The notes beneath the pieces are model-generated. The model saw only the letters and a list, made by a program, of their open reading frames with translations, searched no databases and was not told the origin of the DNA. Below, piece by piece: positions 1-10,472 of a DNA stretch of 64,000 bases (positions within the stretch are counted from its first letter, which is position 1; each line of letters starts with the position of its first letter). The DNA comes from Papaver somniferum (lineage: Eukaryota > Streptophyta > Magnoliopsida > Ranunculales > Papaveraceae): the NCBI RefSeq assembly GCF_003573695.1, contig NC_039360.1, positions 119,312,336-119,376,335 on the forward strand. The letters run 5' to 3'. Made by a program: the position numbers and the translations under genes.

Positions 1-820
1 GATAAGTCGGGCATTTCCTAAAACATATTTTGCTACCAAACATCAACTTCCTAAATCTTGTTTGAGTTCAATCTGTTAGAGCATCGCCTGGTTAAACTTA
101 TAAGTTTTGGTATGTCAAGCTTGCTATAAAATTTAATTGATTAAATTATATCTTGATTATAGTCTAATAAAGTCAATCTTGTTTTAGGATTAGAGCGTGG
201 TAGTTGAGCATTTGAAATCACTGAATATCCTTGAAGAATGAAGACTTAAGAATAACGAAGACATCAATAAGGACTTCATCGTCAAAGGTACATGGAGAAT
301 GATTTCTTTTGAAAATCTTGTTTATTCTACCTTTATAATCTATCTATTTGGGGGGGAAACAAATTTCTGCGAAAATAGATAAAAACAAGGGGGTAAACTG
401 ATAACTGAGTGGGTAATGCGTCTAAACCCCAAAACGAATATACCGTGGAAGTAATTTTTATATTCGAGAGGTCAAATACGTACAAGACTTGCCTAAACTA
501 AGGAATGGTCGTTCCTGTCTTGCTTTAGTTACAAATGAATAAGAAGATGGTCTTAAGGAGAGAAGCAAAGGAAGTGTTGAGATTAGAGTATTAAACCCTG
601 TGAGGTGTTGTGTGTATGACTGTATTTTGAAGGATTATCTGAGTATGTATGAGAGAAGGCTTATGTGAAACTCATATGGTAAGCTTGTTTGAAAGTTGTG
701 CATTGTGTATTTCTATCTCTTCTTGTTTTTGTGTTCCAATTTTCATAGAATAGGTCTATTTTTATGGAGTCATAACTGCGCACCCCTCGTACAAAGTAGA
801 ATTTGTGAAGTAACTATAAG
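1..820. other. Unassigned repeat-like non-coding DNA
   Basis: AT-rich sequence without a credible open frame. It has a G run near 351-357 and no recognisable domain. Its position beside an inverted LTR fragment suggests retroelement-derived DNA, but I found no second copy in the window to confirm this. Confidence 0.35.
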
Positions 821-829
821 GTGAAGGTC

Positions 830-1130
830 GTTAGAATGTGACGAAAATCGGATCCTCATTGTTAGGGAAGATTGAACAATTACATACCCACTACCCCTCT
901 ACTTTGTCACTACCGTATATCCGAATACTTTCTCGTAATGGGTGTATTGCCACACCCCATTGTCGTAAACCACCAGACAGATGCCCTAGTAAATATCCCC
1001 CATTTGTGACATCTTTGATGTCTTGGGTAATCATAGTAGAATTAAATATTACTACCGTAAAGTCAGATAAGACTTGCTTAATCAATCAGTTGACTAGTGG
1101 CTCATCATACCGGGCTAACCATGACTGATG
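830..1130 (-). repeat. Inverted fragment of a Tat-type LTR (conserved LTR module)
   Basis: Read on the minus strand, this stretch matches the internal part of the LTRs at 3063-5687 and 10473-13064. The shared part starts at a TGTCACAAA..GGGGGATA..TTACT motif near 1010, runs through a GGCGG/GGTGG..TTTAC block and continues into CATTACGAGAA. The match is diverged and the orientation is opposite. I infer a remnant of a third LTR family on the minus strand whose ends cannot be placed. The short open frames across it are not credible genes. Confidence 0.6.
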
Positions 1131-3057
1131 AGTCTTGGTGAGACTAGCTAAAACAAAGTACGTGATTTATTTTATTTTATGTTAAGTCTCTGAGAAGCAG
1201 TGAAAGTTTAAGTGTGGTAATTAATATTAACATGCTTTAGTAAACAAGTGATTATGACATGGGCATTGAGTGACACACTGTATCATGACATCAATGTCAG
1301 GTGATAAATGGTCATGACATAGCGGAGAAGAAATTATGGGAATACCGAAATGGTTAAGCACATGTGGCAGGACATATATTTTACGCCATATGAAGTAAGA
1401 TATCCCCGGCTAAACATTATAATAAGTTACTCATGGTCAGCTGCATAAAGTAAATTGTATAGTGTGGAGGTCACATATATCAAGTCATATGTGTATTGAC
1501 GTATATGAGACGTCATATATAACAAGTCAAATTTCGAAATTTTACCATGCCAGAAACATGTGGTAGGACACATGCAGCCAAACACATGTAGCAAGTCAGG
1601 TTTTATAAAATAGAACTTACCATGCAAGATTCATGTGGCCGGGTGCGTATGACGAGCCGCATTGGGAAATGAAGAAAATAAAATATTTATGGCATGTCGC
1701 GTGTGAAAGGACATTTTTATGAATTATGGATTATTGTATGGATCTTATGTTGTAACGACACTAATGGCCGGTCATACGACTCATGTAATCCGCCAAATAT
1801 GGGAAGGCGCATGAGCTAAGACGAATATTTTCTGTTGCATGTGCCATTCGCACGAATTCAATATGAGAAGGATATCGTACGTATCTTTTAAGTATAAGAA
1901 GAAGTTGGGACTCCAGCTCTATAGGTTTGCAATGTTTATAACTGTTGCAGAAAAGAAGTTGGGACTCCAGTCTAGGTTTGCAGTGCTGATAAGCATTATA
2001 AAGAATAAGCATTATAAAGAAGAAGCTGGGGCTCCAAACCCTATAAGCGTCACAAAGAAGAAGCCAGGTGTGACGAACCAGAAAATTACGCCTAGCGCAC
2101 CAGGGCGCGCATGCCATAACTCTCTGATGCGCCACTCTGATGCTAGTAACTGGGCTTTAAAACCCCTCTTAGCGCCAGGTAAATGCACGTTTTTTTTCCC
2201 TTGCAAACATGCTCGACAAGCATGATGCAGCTATACTTAGCTTCCACACCGTTCTAACTTATCCCACATATCAAGGGTATAAATCCTTGAAGGCTATGGC
2301 TGATGCATCTTGCATTCATCACTGGCCTTTGAGTTCTTTCTAGGCACAAAGCATGTCTTGAACTTGCGCATAGGCCATCAGAGGCCTAATTCTATCTTCC
2401 TTACTTAGCTTCAGCATTGATGAAATCATGCACTGATCTTGCTTGTGACAAGGGTGCATCAATCAGGATCAGTCGTACTTTCTAAGGCTTATGCAAGCAC
2501 CGCTACTTGCATACAAATATTGCTTACTTTTATGGCCATGCCCAATGCGCCATTGGTACATGCCTACGTCGAACACCTTGATAAGAAGTATGAGCATCCG
2601 AGGAATAGAGTGCAACTTGGCTCATCAAGTTTGGCCACAATCATCTCTTGCATCATAATGTTGAGCCATATGATATGAGAGGATAATATGTCGAAATCAT
2701 CTCGCGATTAAATAATATGAGCGACAATGTGCTGGACCAAAAATGCTACAACTCATTGCGGTTTCCTACATACCCTTCCTTAATTAAAAGGGTTCAAGCA
2801 CTGACCTTAGTTCATCCACGAAGGGACAAGCAACTTAAGCCAACTGGTGGTGCAAGGCTGTGGCCAAGCAATAATGGCCTGGTCCATATAGGCCACTCTG
2901 TCAAAATGCACAAAGGTTGCGCATAATTTAGTCAGCTGATATGGTTTTCAATTGAGTTGTAGTAATAAGTTCGTTGAGACTTGTGAAGGTTCGATTTTTA
3001 AACTAAATTTCTAAGATAAAACAAAGATAAACTCAATTAAAATGATATCAAGATTAT
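1131..3057. other. Unassigned repeat-derived DNA left of solo LTR
   Basis: No supported gene. The stretch has scattered direct repeats (several CATGTGG..GGACA blocks between about 1340 and 1640) and GGCC-rich segments (about 2330-2900). These resemble the sequence that resumes right of the two solo LTRs (7191-7950), so both sides may belong to one older element split by the LTR insertions. That link is an inference from composition, not an alignment. Confidence 0.3.
1895..2060 (+). repeat. Short degenerate tandem repeat, about 3 units
   Basis: The block AAGAAGTTGGGACTCCAG, followed by TAGGTTTGCA, occurs near 1900 and 1954. A third, weaker copy (AAGAAGCTGGGGCTCCAAA) lies near 2020. A smaller duplication, AAGCATTATAAAGAA, sits inside it (about 1992-2021). 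It is open in one frame only by chance. Confidence 0.55.
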
Positions 3058-5692
3058 GGAGGTGTTGATGGTGGATTTTAGTTCATGGCTAAAATTGTAA
3101 GACCAAATTTGGTGCGCTGACATCTTGCAAAGGGTAAAGCCGTTTAATAAGTGACGAGTGCAGAAAACCTCTTCCACTTTATTTATTTGAAGTAATTCAA
3201 TATATACATGAAATTCACTCAGAATGGTGCGTGCAATAGCAATCCCAAATATTCTGTGAATTCTGTTAGCATTACTAATTAATGCATGATCTGCCTGGTA
3301 TTTTCCGTGTTGTGTTCTCAGGCGAACTCTCATCATTGACATGACATGACGATTAAGTGTTCACTCTCAGCAGAGTAGCATGAATCTCCCGAAGTGCCAA
3401 TATTGAGATCTGCATGAAATACCCACATAGGAATCACTCTCTAGCAAAGAGAATCTCGTATCGACGCGCTTTTAATTAAAGACAGCTCGATCAAACATGT
3501 TTAATTTTTTTAAGGGAAATCTAGACTGTCCATATCAGTCTCAGAAATGATCACGGCCACACAATTTGGCCGCGCAATTTAACAAGCCTAACCAAACCCT
3601 AGCAGAAACATACAATCGTCGTGATGACCACCGGCGGGCCCACTAATGTCCTAACCGACCGAACATCATCCATGCATCTTCTAGCGTTGTCAAACGCCGA
3701 CCATAAGTAGGGTGGTCACGTTGTTTAGGAGAAGCTCGATCGAGCATGGACTGTCCAAGATAGTCTTAAAATCATCGCAACCGTCCAACTTCGCCAGCTC
3801 GGTTGGACGGATTAGATCATCCCATGAGTGATCAAGGAAGTGCTGGCATGCACACTGGCGGCCCCACTTTCTCCTCACTCGAACGTCTTGCCCACGGTGG
3901 GGCCACAAAGCAATGAATCGATTGCCAGAAACATGGCAGGCGTGATGCTTCTGAAGCTCTAATTTGGGTCACGGAAGTACACTAGCGTCTTAAATCAATC
4001 ACGACCATTCAACTTAGCCATCCTATTTGGATGGCTTAGATCGTATTTTGGACCATCAGGAAGGTGCACATAAGTTCACCGTCAGCCCAACATTGTCCCC
4101 ACGTGATCGATTTCCCCAAGGAAAGACAACGACATGCCAAACCGCTTGGTCAAAGTCGCGTAGACGTAGCTGTTTCAAAACCCTAATTTGGGTTTACGAA
4201 AACATGCATCTGTTGTAAATTGATCACAACCATCCATCTCCGACAAACGAATGGTGTAGATATAGATTCAAGTGGTCCCAAAGGTGTTAACATGTCCACC
4301 ATTGGCCCACCTTTACATGTGACCGGCCGGCCTGTGCAAACCAGGGCCGGATGCCTCGAAATGCATGCCTAAAAGGTGATAGGTCAATGGCCTTCGAACC
4401 CTAATTCGTGCTTTGCGGCAATGTATTTCTGTCGCAAATTGATCGTGACCACTCATCTTCGCCGGTCGAATTGAGTGGCCTAGATCCAATTTCTAATGAA
4501 TCAGAAGGTGTAGGCATGCACGCTGGTGGGTCGTCTCCATGCATTCCCGATCGGTCCGTGTGGATTAACACTCAGTGCTTGAAAATCGATTGGCCAAAGA
4601 GGGGACGTTCGCACGCTCCTAAACCCTAATTTTCATCAACGGCGGCAAACATGTTCCGCAAGCCATCTCGTCCGTCCGACTTTTCCAGCTCGGTCGGACG
4701 ACTAAGATCAAATACTAGGCGATCAGTGAAGTATCTCAATGATCACCGTCCTCCATTCTGTCATAGGGAGCGATCGACTAGATGATGGCTCGTCCATGCG
4801 GCCTCCAAACGATAACCTGAAGATGGTTGTACATACTGCTATTTTAAGACGCCTAATCCGCGACTTATTCAATCAAGCTTTAAAACAAAGATGCTTCATG
4901 CATGTCGATTTTTTTTGAGCTGCTTGCTTAAAAGAGATGCATTACATACATCGAACACGCATGATATTTTATGAATATATCAATTCCATAAATAACTTAG
5001 TTATTTAACCTAATAGCACTGTATACTATTTTTTTGCGGCAGGTCCCACGACTTGACCCACTCATTCGAGACAAACATGTCACAAACTGGGGGATACTTA
5101 CTGGGGTATTGGTCTGGCGGTTTACAGCGTGCGACGTGCAACGCCCCCATTACAAGAAAGTGTCAGGAAAAGATAGACGGTTAACGATGATAAGGGAAGT
5201 GGGAAAAGATGTGATCGTGTGGCAATCATCATCCCTACACGACCCCACTACTCCATCACTTAACTTCTTCCACTTCCTACGAGATGAGGATTGCGCTCAA
5301 ATGACTTGTATAAATAGGTTCTTCGACCTATCTTCAAACAACACGAGAAACCAAGTTGTTGTTAACACCGTATCCAAAAACACCCAGAACTGATAGCTTA
5401 CATTATGCAAGCCAGTTCAACATTCTGATACAAGTCATGAACATCCAACACCTTCATAATCTCAACACCTTCTTCGCTTCCCTCCCTAAGATCAACCCCA
5501 TTTCCTTCACTTTGTGACCAAAGCAAGTCTGGAACGGCCATTTCTTGGTTTAGGCCAGAATTGTACAGATTGATCTCTCGAATCTAAAGTACTCACGTGC
5601 AGTACATTTGTTTAGGGTTTAGATTCATTTCTCATCAGCACACCTAAATTTACCAAAAACAGCAGACCCAGTTTTTACCCTCAAACAGGAGG
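3058..5692 (+). mobile_element. Solo LTR of the C-type gypsy family, with TSD
   Basis: The LTR occupies 3063-5687 (2625 bp), beginning TGTTGATGG and ending CAAACA. It aligns end to end with the LTR of element C at 10473-13064. The 5-bp flanks are identical, GGAGG at 3058-3062 and GGAGG at 5688-5692, as expected for gypsy integration. No internal sequence adjoins it, so it is a solo LTR, usually the result of LTR-LTR recombination. A TATA box at 5309-5318 gives a plus orientation. Many substitutions and small indels separate it from the C copy. Confidence 0.88.
5309..5318 (+). promoter_or_regulatory. LTR TATA box
   Basis: TATAAATAGG, in the same context (ATGACTTG upstream) as the TATA box of the related LTR at 12687. 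It marks the probable U3/R region and the plus orientation. Confidence 0.6.
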
Positions 5693-7190
5693 GGACTGGG
5701 GCTACGGATTCCATTATTTACCAATATCAAAGTGATTTCTCTAATTATAATTATGCAAATCATGCGTTCAAGTTGATTCTAATATTGCAAATTTGATTTT
5801 TTAGAAATAAAATTATAGATCTAAAGTATGGGACATCAAAACTCTAGGCTAAGCATGTTCCATCAATTGAAATAATAACTGCTTAACAAAAACCATTTTA
5901 TCAATTTATTTATCAAGGAAAATAATCATACAATAATTGCATAAATTAAATAAAATAGAAAATATCACTTTTCATGGGTGAAATAGCTTCCTTCGTCGTC
6001 CCAGAGGATGGGTCTAGCACATCATATTGGAAACACGCTCAAAATGATTTTTCATTGCTCACAAAGTGCTTACAAAGATGATTGATTATATAAGAAAATA
6101 GAGGTTTGCAACGGTTTATGGCTGTTACAGAGTTTACTATCACACTTTCGGACTGTTACAAAGACACCGTTACGAAAGGGAAGAATAGACGACAGTCAAC
6201 AAACGGTGGTCTATGACTGTATTCTGTTCTTCATCTCTTCTCTTCCCTGCTGATGATCAACGATTGCTGCAACTCTATTCCTTGCTCTGTATTACTCCCA
6301 ATCACTCCATACTCTCTTCTCTGACTCCCAACGTCTATTTATAATCAAACAACCCCGAAATATCACATCATAATTGCATACAATCCTCCCATTACTCGGC
6401 AATGAAGAAAGAATATTTTCTCCCCTTTTTATATCTTCCACGAGTTCTGTTGGTATTGGTTTACAGTATAAAATCCTTTTATAACTTCTTCACGCTCCTA
6501 TTTGCAAGCTGCACACACCAGGCATGTCATGGATCGAGTCAACATCTTTCCAGCCACACGCCAACCATACTCCCGTATTATTCTTCCTTCCTGTTTTATG
6601 AGAATAGTTCCTTTTCTATCACACGTAACAACCCTGTTACGTTATAACAGGTCGTTTCCAACCCATATCCTCGTAAATATCTCACACAATAACTCCCAAA
6701 AACCCGAGAATACTTCACCTTCTCTGTTTTCTCAAATCAATGAAAATATCCTCCCTTTTTAGAATTTATGACTCATACCTACCCTGTTTAGATAAAACAG
6801 GGTCAACCCAATCTTAATCAGCGAAGAAATCAACTAAAATCTCGTCCAAATCATCTCTAACAAATTACGCAGTTGACACAAAAAAAATCCCGCCAAAATC
6901 GGGTTCAAGTCGTGAGGAAGATGGAGTGCCCCTAAGCAGAGTCCAGGGTGCGAATAGCAAGTGGTAGTAAAGAGGTTCCCCTTATCAACTGGGTGTCCCT
7001 TATCCAAAGTGGGCGTCCGTTTAGTAAATGTCCTCCGGGGTGCCCGAGCAATTTTTCGAGCCTAAATTTCCAAAAATGTTTATTTCCAAAATACCTACAC
7101 ACATAAAACACCAAAATTAGCACAAAATCGAGCACTAACAATGCAGAAAATTGAGGACAACTTGGACACAAAAATGTGTCTATCAAGGGG
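5690..7190 (-). mobile_element. Diverged solo LTR related to the Y family (Y3)
   Basis: 5695-7185 shares order and wording with the LTRs of Y and Y2: a GAATAGCTTCCTYC-like block, GGAAACAC..CTCAAAATRAT, a GTGCCCCTAAG..GAGTCC block, CCTCCRGGGTGCCC and the terminal ACACAAAAATGTGTCTATCA. The family reads on the minus strand; a minus-strand TATA box lies at about 6336-6345. The flanks are AGGGG (5690-5694) and AGGGG (7186-7190), supporting a solo LTR. The left end starts AC rather than CA/TG, so that boundary is uncertain by a few bases. Confidence 0.7.
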
Positions 7191-8660
7191 CATGACATAA
7201 TGATGCATTCACATCATATGTCCTGTTGGCAAGGCTACTCAACTATAAATGAGCCCTAAGCATCACTTATGCTCTTCCGGCAAGCCATGAAGCTTACTTG
7301 AGCATAGTCCGCATATGCACCTTCAACCAAGTATCCCTCCTATATATGTCTTAAGGATGTTTTTACAACTTAAATCGGGGGACCACTTTCGCATTCACCA
7401 AGTCAAATTTTTGAGTTGCTTGCTTCACAATTCAAGACCATTTCCAAAGCCAAGTGTTGTGAGGCGCCATGTTGGTTGTGTTTCCATTCTGGCCCATAGG
7501 CCAACTTCAATATTGTGCTATGATAGTTATGTTTTTTCTCGGCCAGCCTGCTTTGGCATATTGCACCGCTATTGTGTGATATTTTGCCATAGGCCAATTT
7601 CAATATTTACAACCATGATGGATGCACATTAACTCGGTCATCCTGCTCTGACCTAATGCACCCTTGTGCTGCGATACTGGCCAGAGGCCAATGACCTGCT
7701 AACGTGTTATGTTAGCACTACTTTGCTCAAGGCCATCCTCCTAACTGGCCTGATGCACCATTTGGTGCGATATTGACCCTTGACCAATATTTCCAACATA
7801 ACGTATCATTTTGGCGAGGCTAAATGCGTCATACTTGGCGTTATATTGGCTCTAGGCCAGTGTTCCTCTTAACGCAATAGAAGCTTGAGATGGAGCTTCA
7901 TCTGAGGCCATGACGCATCTTTGAGCATGCGTCGTACTAAAAACACGGGGTGTTATAGTAGGACCCCCAACCATGGATCTACAATATTTATTTGTGTTAC
8001 ACGTGCCTGCAACATTTCCGGATAGCATTTAAGGGGAGTTTGGTCGGTAAACTTGGCCAAGCGTGAAAAGTAGCTCGTCCGCCCAAGTTGGCGGGCCAAG
8101 AAATCAAGTTTGGACGGCCGAGTTGGGTGAAATAAAAGACCCTTGTAGATGACCCAAGTAAGTCGTTTAGGCCCAAATTTATGGTTTATTATTTCTTGAC
8201 AATTGCTGGGCTTTCAGTGCAACCAATCATGGGAGATGTGACTCTTAAGCTCGGCCAAGGTTAGGTTTGGCTAGTTAACACATACTAAATATATACTAAA
8301 AAAAAAGTCATTCTTTCCATGTAGAATCTGATCATAAAAGGACAAATCCATTGCTCAAACTATAGTCCAGTGTGGTCAGTCAAGGATTTAGTGATGGATT
8401 ACCATGAGAATCGACTATGAAAGAAAAAAACCTAGACTAAGATGGAAACAATTTAGTATAAAAGAGCAGAATAACCAATTCATTAACCTTCATGCTCCGA
8501 GATTTTGTAGCAATTGTATTGCTTATCTCCATATGCAATAACTGATTCAGCTATCTGAATACACCCATTTGCATCTTGTTTGTTTCCTTCCGTGACCGAA
8601 TTTACTATCCCAACTCAAATATTCAAGGTTATTTTTAACCTGATAACCTAATTTATACGG
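7191..8660. other. Unassigned repeat-derived DNA
   Basis: No supported gene. The first 750 bases are GGCC-rich and contain the degenerate repeats annotated separately. The rest (7950-8660) is ordinary AT-rich non-coding sequence in which I see nothing specific. Confidence 0.35.
7485..7870 (+). repeat. Degenerate tandem repeats with TAGGCCAA core
   Basis: Blocks of the form (A)TAGGCCAA / AGAGGCCAAT / TAGGCCAGT followed by AATATT-like text recur at roughly 80-100 bp spacing (near 7496, 7592, 7685, 7855), alternating with CTGGCCTGATGCACC-like segments. This looks like an old minisatellite inside an LTR or intergenic repeat. Confidence 0.4.
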
Positions 8661-9537
8661 TAGGAATTACTGGCTAGTCCAGTTCTAGCAGACCCAGTTA
8701 ATGGCTTTTTCACGGGTGGACTATAAAGTGTATTCTAGTCCAAAAACTTCGTGGAGACTATAAAGTGTATTTTATAAATTCCTAAAACACCCTTCCAGGT
8801 CTAATTAGTATCAACACATGTAAATGTTACTAGTAGTATGTTACTACATACTAGTAGTATCAATACGGTGATACTACATATTAATATGTATTGTACTAGT
8901 AGTAACAAAAATATCTTATTGTTACTAGTAAATTATGTAACCACTTTACTATACTAAACTAGTATACTAGTAAACTAGTAGTAACTAATACTAGTAGTAA
9001 AATATGTAGTATCAATACATAACAATTTTTTTTGATATGTAGTATCAATACATAACATACTACATATCAATATGTAGTATCAATATATAACATACTACAT
9101 ATCAAACATACTACGTATCAATATATAACATACTACATATCAATATATAACATACTACATGTCAATATGTAGTATCAATACATAACATACTACATATCAA
9201 TATGTAGTATCAATACATAACATATTACTACTAGTATACTAGTATACTAGTTACTACTAGTATACTACATACTACATACTAGTTACTACTAATTACTACT
9301 AGTATACTACTAGTATACTAGTTATTACTAGTATATACTAGTATACTACTAGTAACTAGTATACTACATATGTAATATGTAGTAACATATGTATTATTAT
9401 ACGTAATGTTATATACTAGGGTTAGTAGAGTAATTTTACTCTTTTCAAAACTTTTTTGGATTAGGGAGTAAATATTTTTGGCGCTGGACTAGCCAGTAAC
9501 CCGGGTAGGGTTTTCTGGACTAAACAGTAAATCCCTC
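8661..9537. mobile_element. Foldback/MITE-like element with AT-rich core
   Basis: The inverted pair TACTGGCTAGTCCAG (about 8669) and CTGGACTAGCCAGTA (about 9485) is a perfect 15-bp match. A second, outer right copy (CTGGACTAAACAGTAAATCCC, ending near 9536) resembles the left GGAATTACTGG end. The interior has no coding capacity. I could not find a convincing target-site duplication, so the superfamily is unassigned. Confidence 0.5.
8815..9415. repeat. CTAGTA / CATACTACATATCAATATGTAGTAT low-complexity array
   Basis: About 600 bases are built from ACTAGTA, TACTACATA and TCAATATGTAG words, many of them self-complementary. This would give extensive hairpins on either strand. It forms the core of the foldback-like element. 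Confidence 0.8.
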
Positions 9538-10249
9538 ATTTATATATCTTAATCAACTAAGGTCACGAAATCCATAGAAATCTAGTAACAATAATCGTAT
9601 AAATTTATATTGAACTTAATTCTCAATTGAATCCCTACTAATACAACAAAAATTTCGTCAAAATTCTGCTAAAAAACAAATGGATTTTGCTCGATTCAAC
9701 CGATAATCAAATCTATTTATAAAATCAAACTGCAAATCATCAAATCACCTTTTGAAACAAATAATCGAATTTATGGTTTGGCGGAAACTTACGAAGAGAG
9801 ATATGAAGAGTGACTTCCACTATGTCTCTCGCTTTTCTCTTTTGGCATCTCTTTCTCTCTTTATTTGTCTCTGAAAAAGAGGGTATGTATCAGCCATTAA
9901 ATAAAAAAAAAATTACACTAAATACAATTTCAGGAAAAAAAAAGGTTTGCAAATGAGAAATCTAAAATATTTAGGTGTGCCCCGTAATCTTTTTCGTTCG
10001 TGGATGTTATTAAAGGAAAAAATGGGGAAAAATAGGGAAAAAACGGGAGAAAAAAGTTTGGTGGTGGTTTTCACTAAGGTCGCACATGGGAGGTACAGTC
10101 CGAGTTTCTTAAAAACCTGGTACTTGTACCTCATACTGACCGGTTTCATATTCTGGCTACCTGTACCTGTACAGGTACTTATAAGTGTATCCGTGATACC
10201 GGTTCGATTATAGTCAGGTGTCGGATTTTACCTGCAATATCACTAAGCA
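9538..10249. other. Non-coding, nothing recognised
   Basis: AT-rich with short homopolymer tracts. The only structure I noted is a perfect 16-bp palindrome, GTACCTGTACAGGTAC, at 10163-10178, with further GGTAC words around it (10093-10180). Confidence 0.4.
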
Positions 10250-10455
10250 GGCTACTCATTTTCGTGCCCTTTTCATTTTTGATTTTAGGTCTTTTTTAGT
10301 AGCAACAGATTCCATTTCATATTCATCAAACTCTACAGAAAGCTCATGCGGCATTGTTTTATAAATTTCTCATTTTTTCCTCAACTGGTCAACTTCACTT
10401 TTAGAAATTTCACATGATTTCAGCAACAGTTTCTCAGAATACCTCCTAATTACAA
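10250..10455 (-). pseudogene. Fragment of an unidentified coding exon (relic)
   Basis: On the minus strand this stretch translates as charged, helix-like protein for about 65 codons, with one internal stop after the segment ..SEVDQLRKK and then ..MPHELSVEFDEYEMES..KKDLKSKMKRARK. Composition and codon pattern look like real protein, unlike the surrounding AT-rich DNA. I do not recognise the family. It stops at the boundary of the LTR at 10473 and no neighbouring exon is visible. A processed or broken host exon is likely, but chance is possible. Confidence 0.4.
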
Positions 10456-10472
10456 AGGAACAATAGACTTAC

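Noticed and set aside
1125..1165. CTGATGAGTC..AGAC resembling a hammerhead ribozyme core
   Set aside because: A short GTCT/AGAC stem is possible, but the GAAA after stem II and the flanking stems I/III are not formed.
8815..9415. CRISPR-like array
   Set aside because: Units are low-complexity and overlapping, without regular spacers, in a plant genome.
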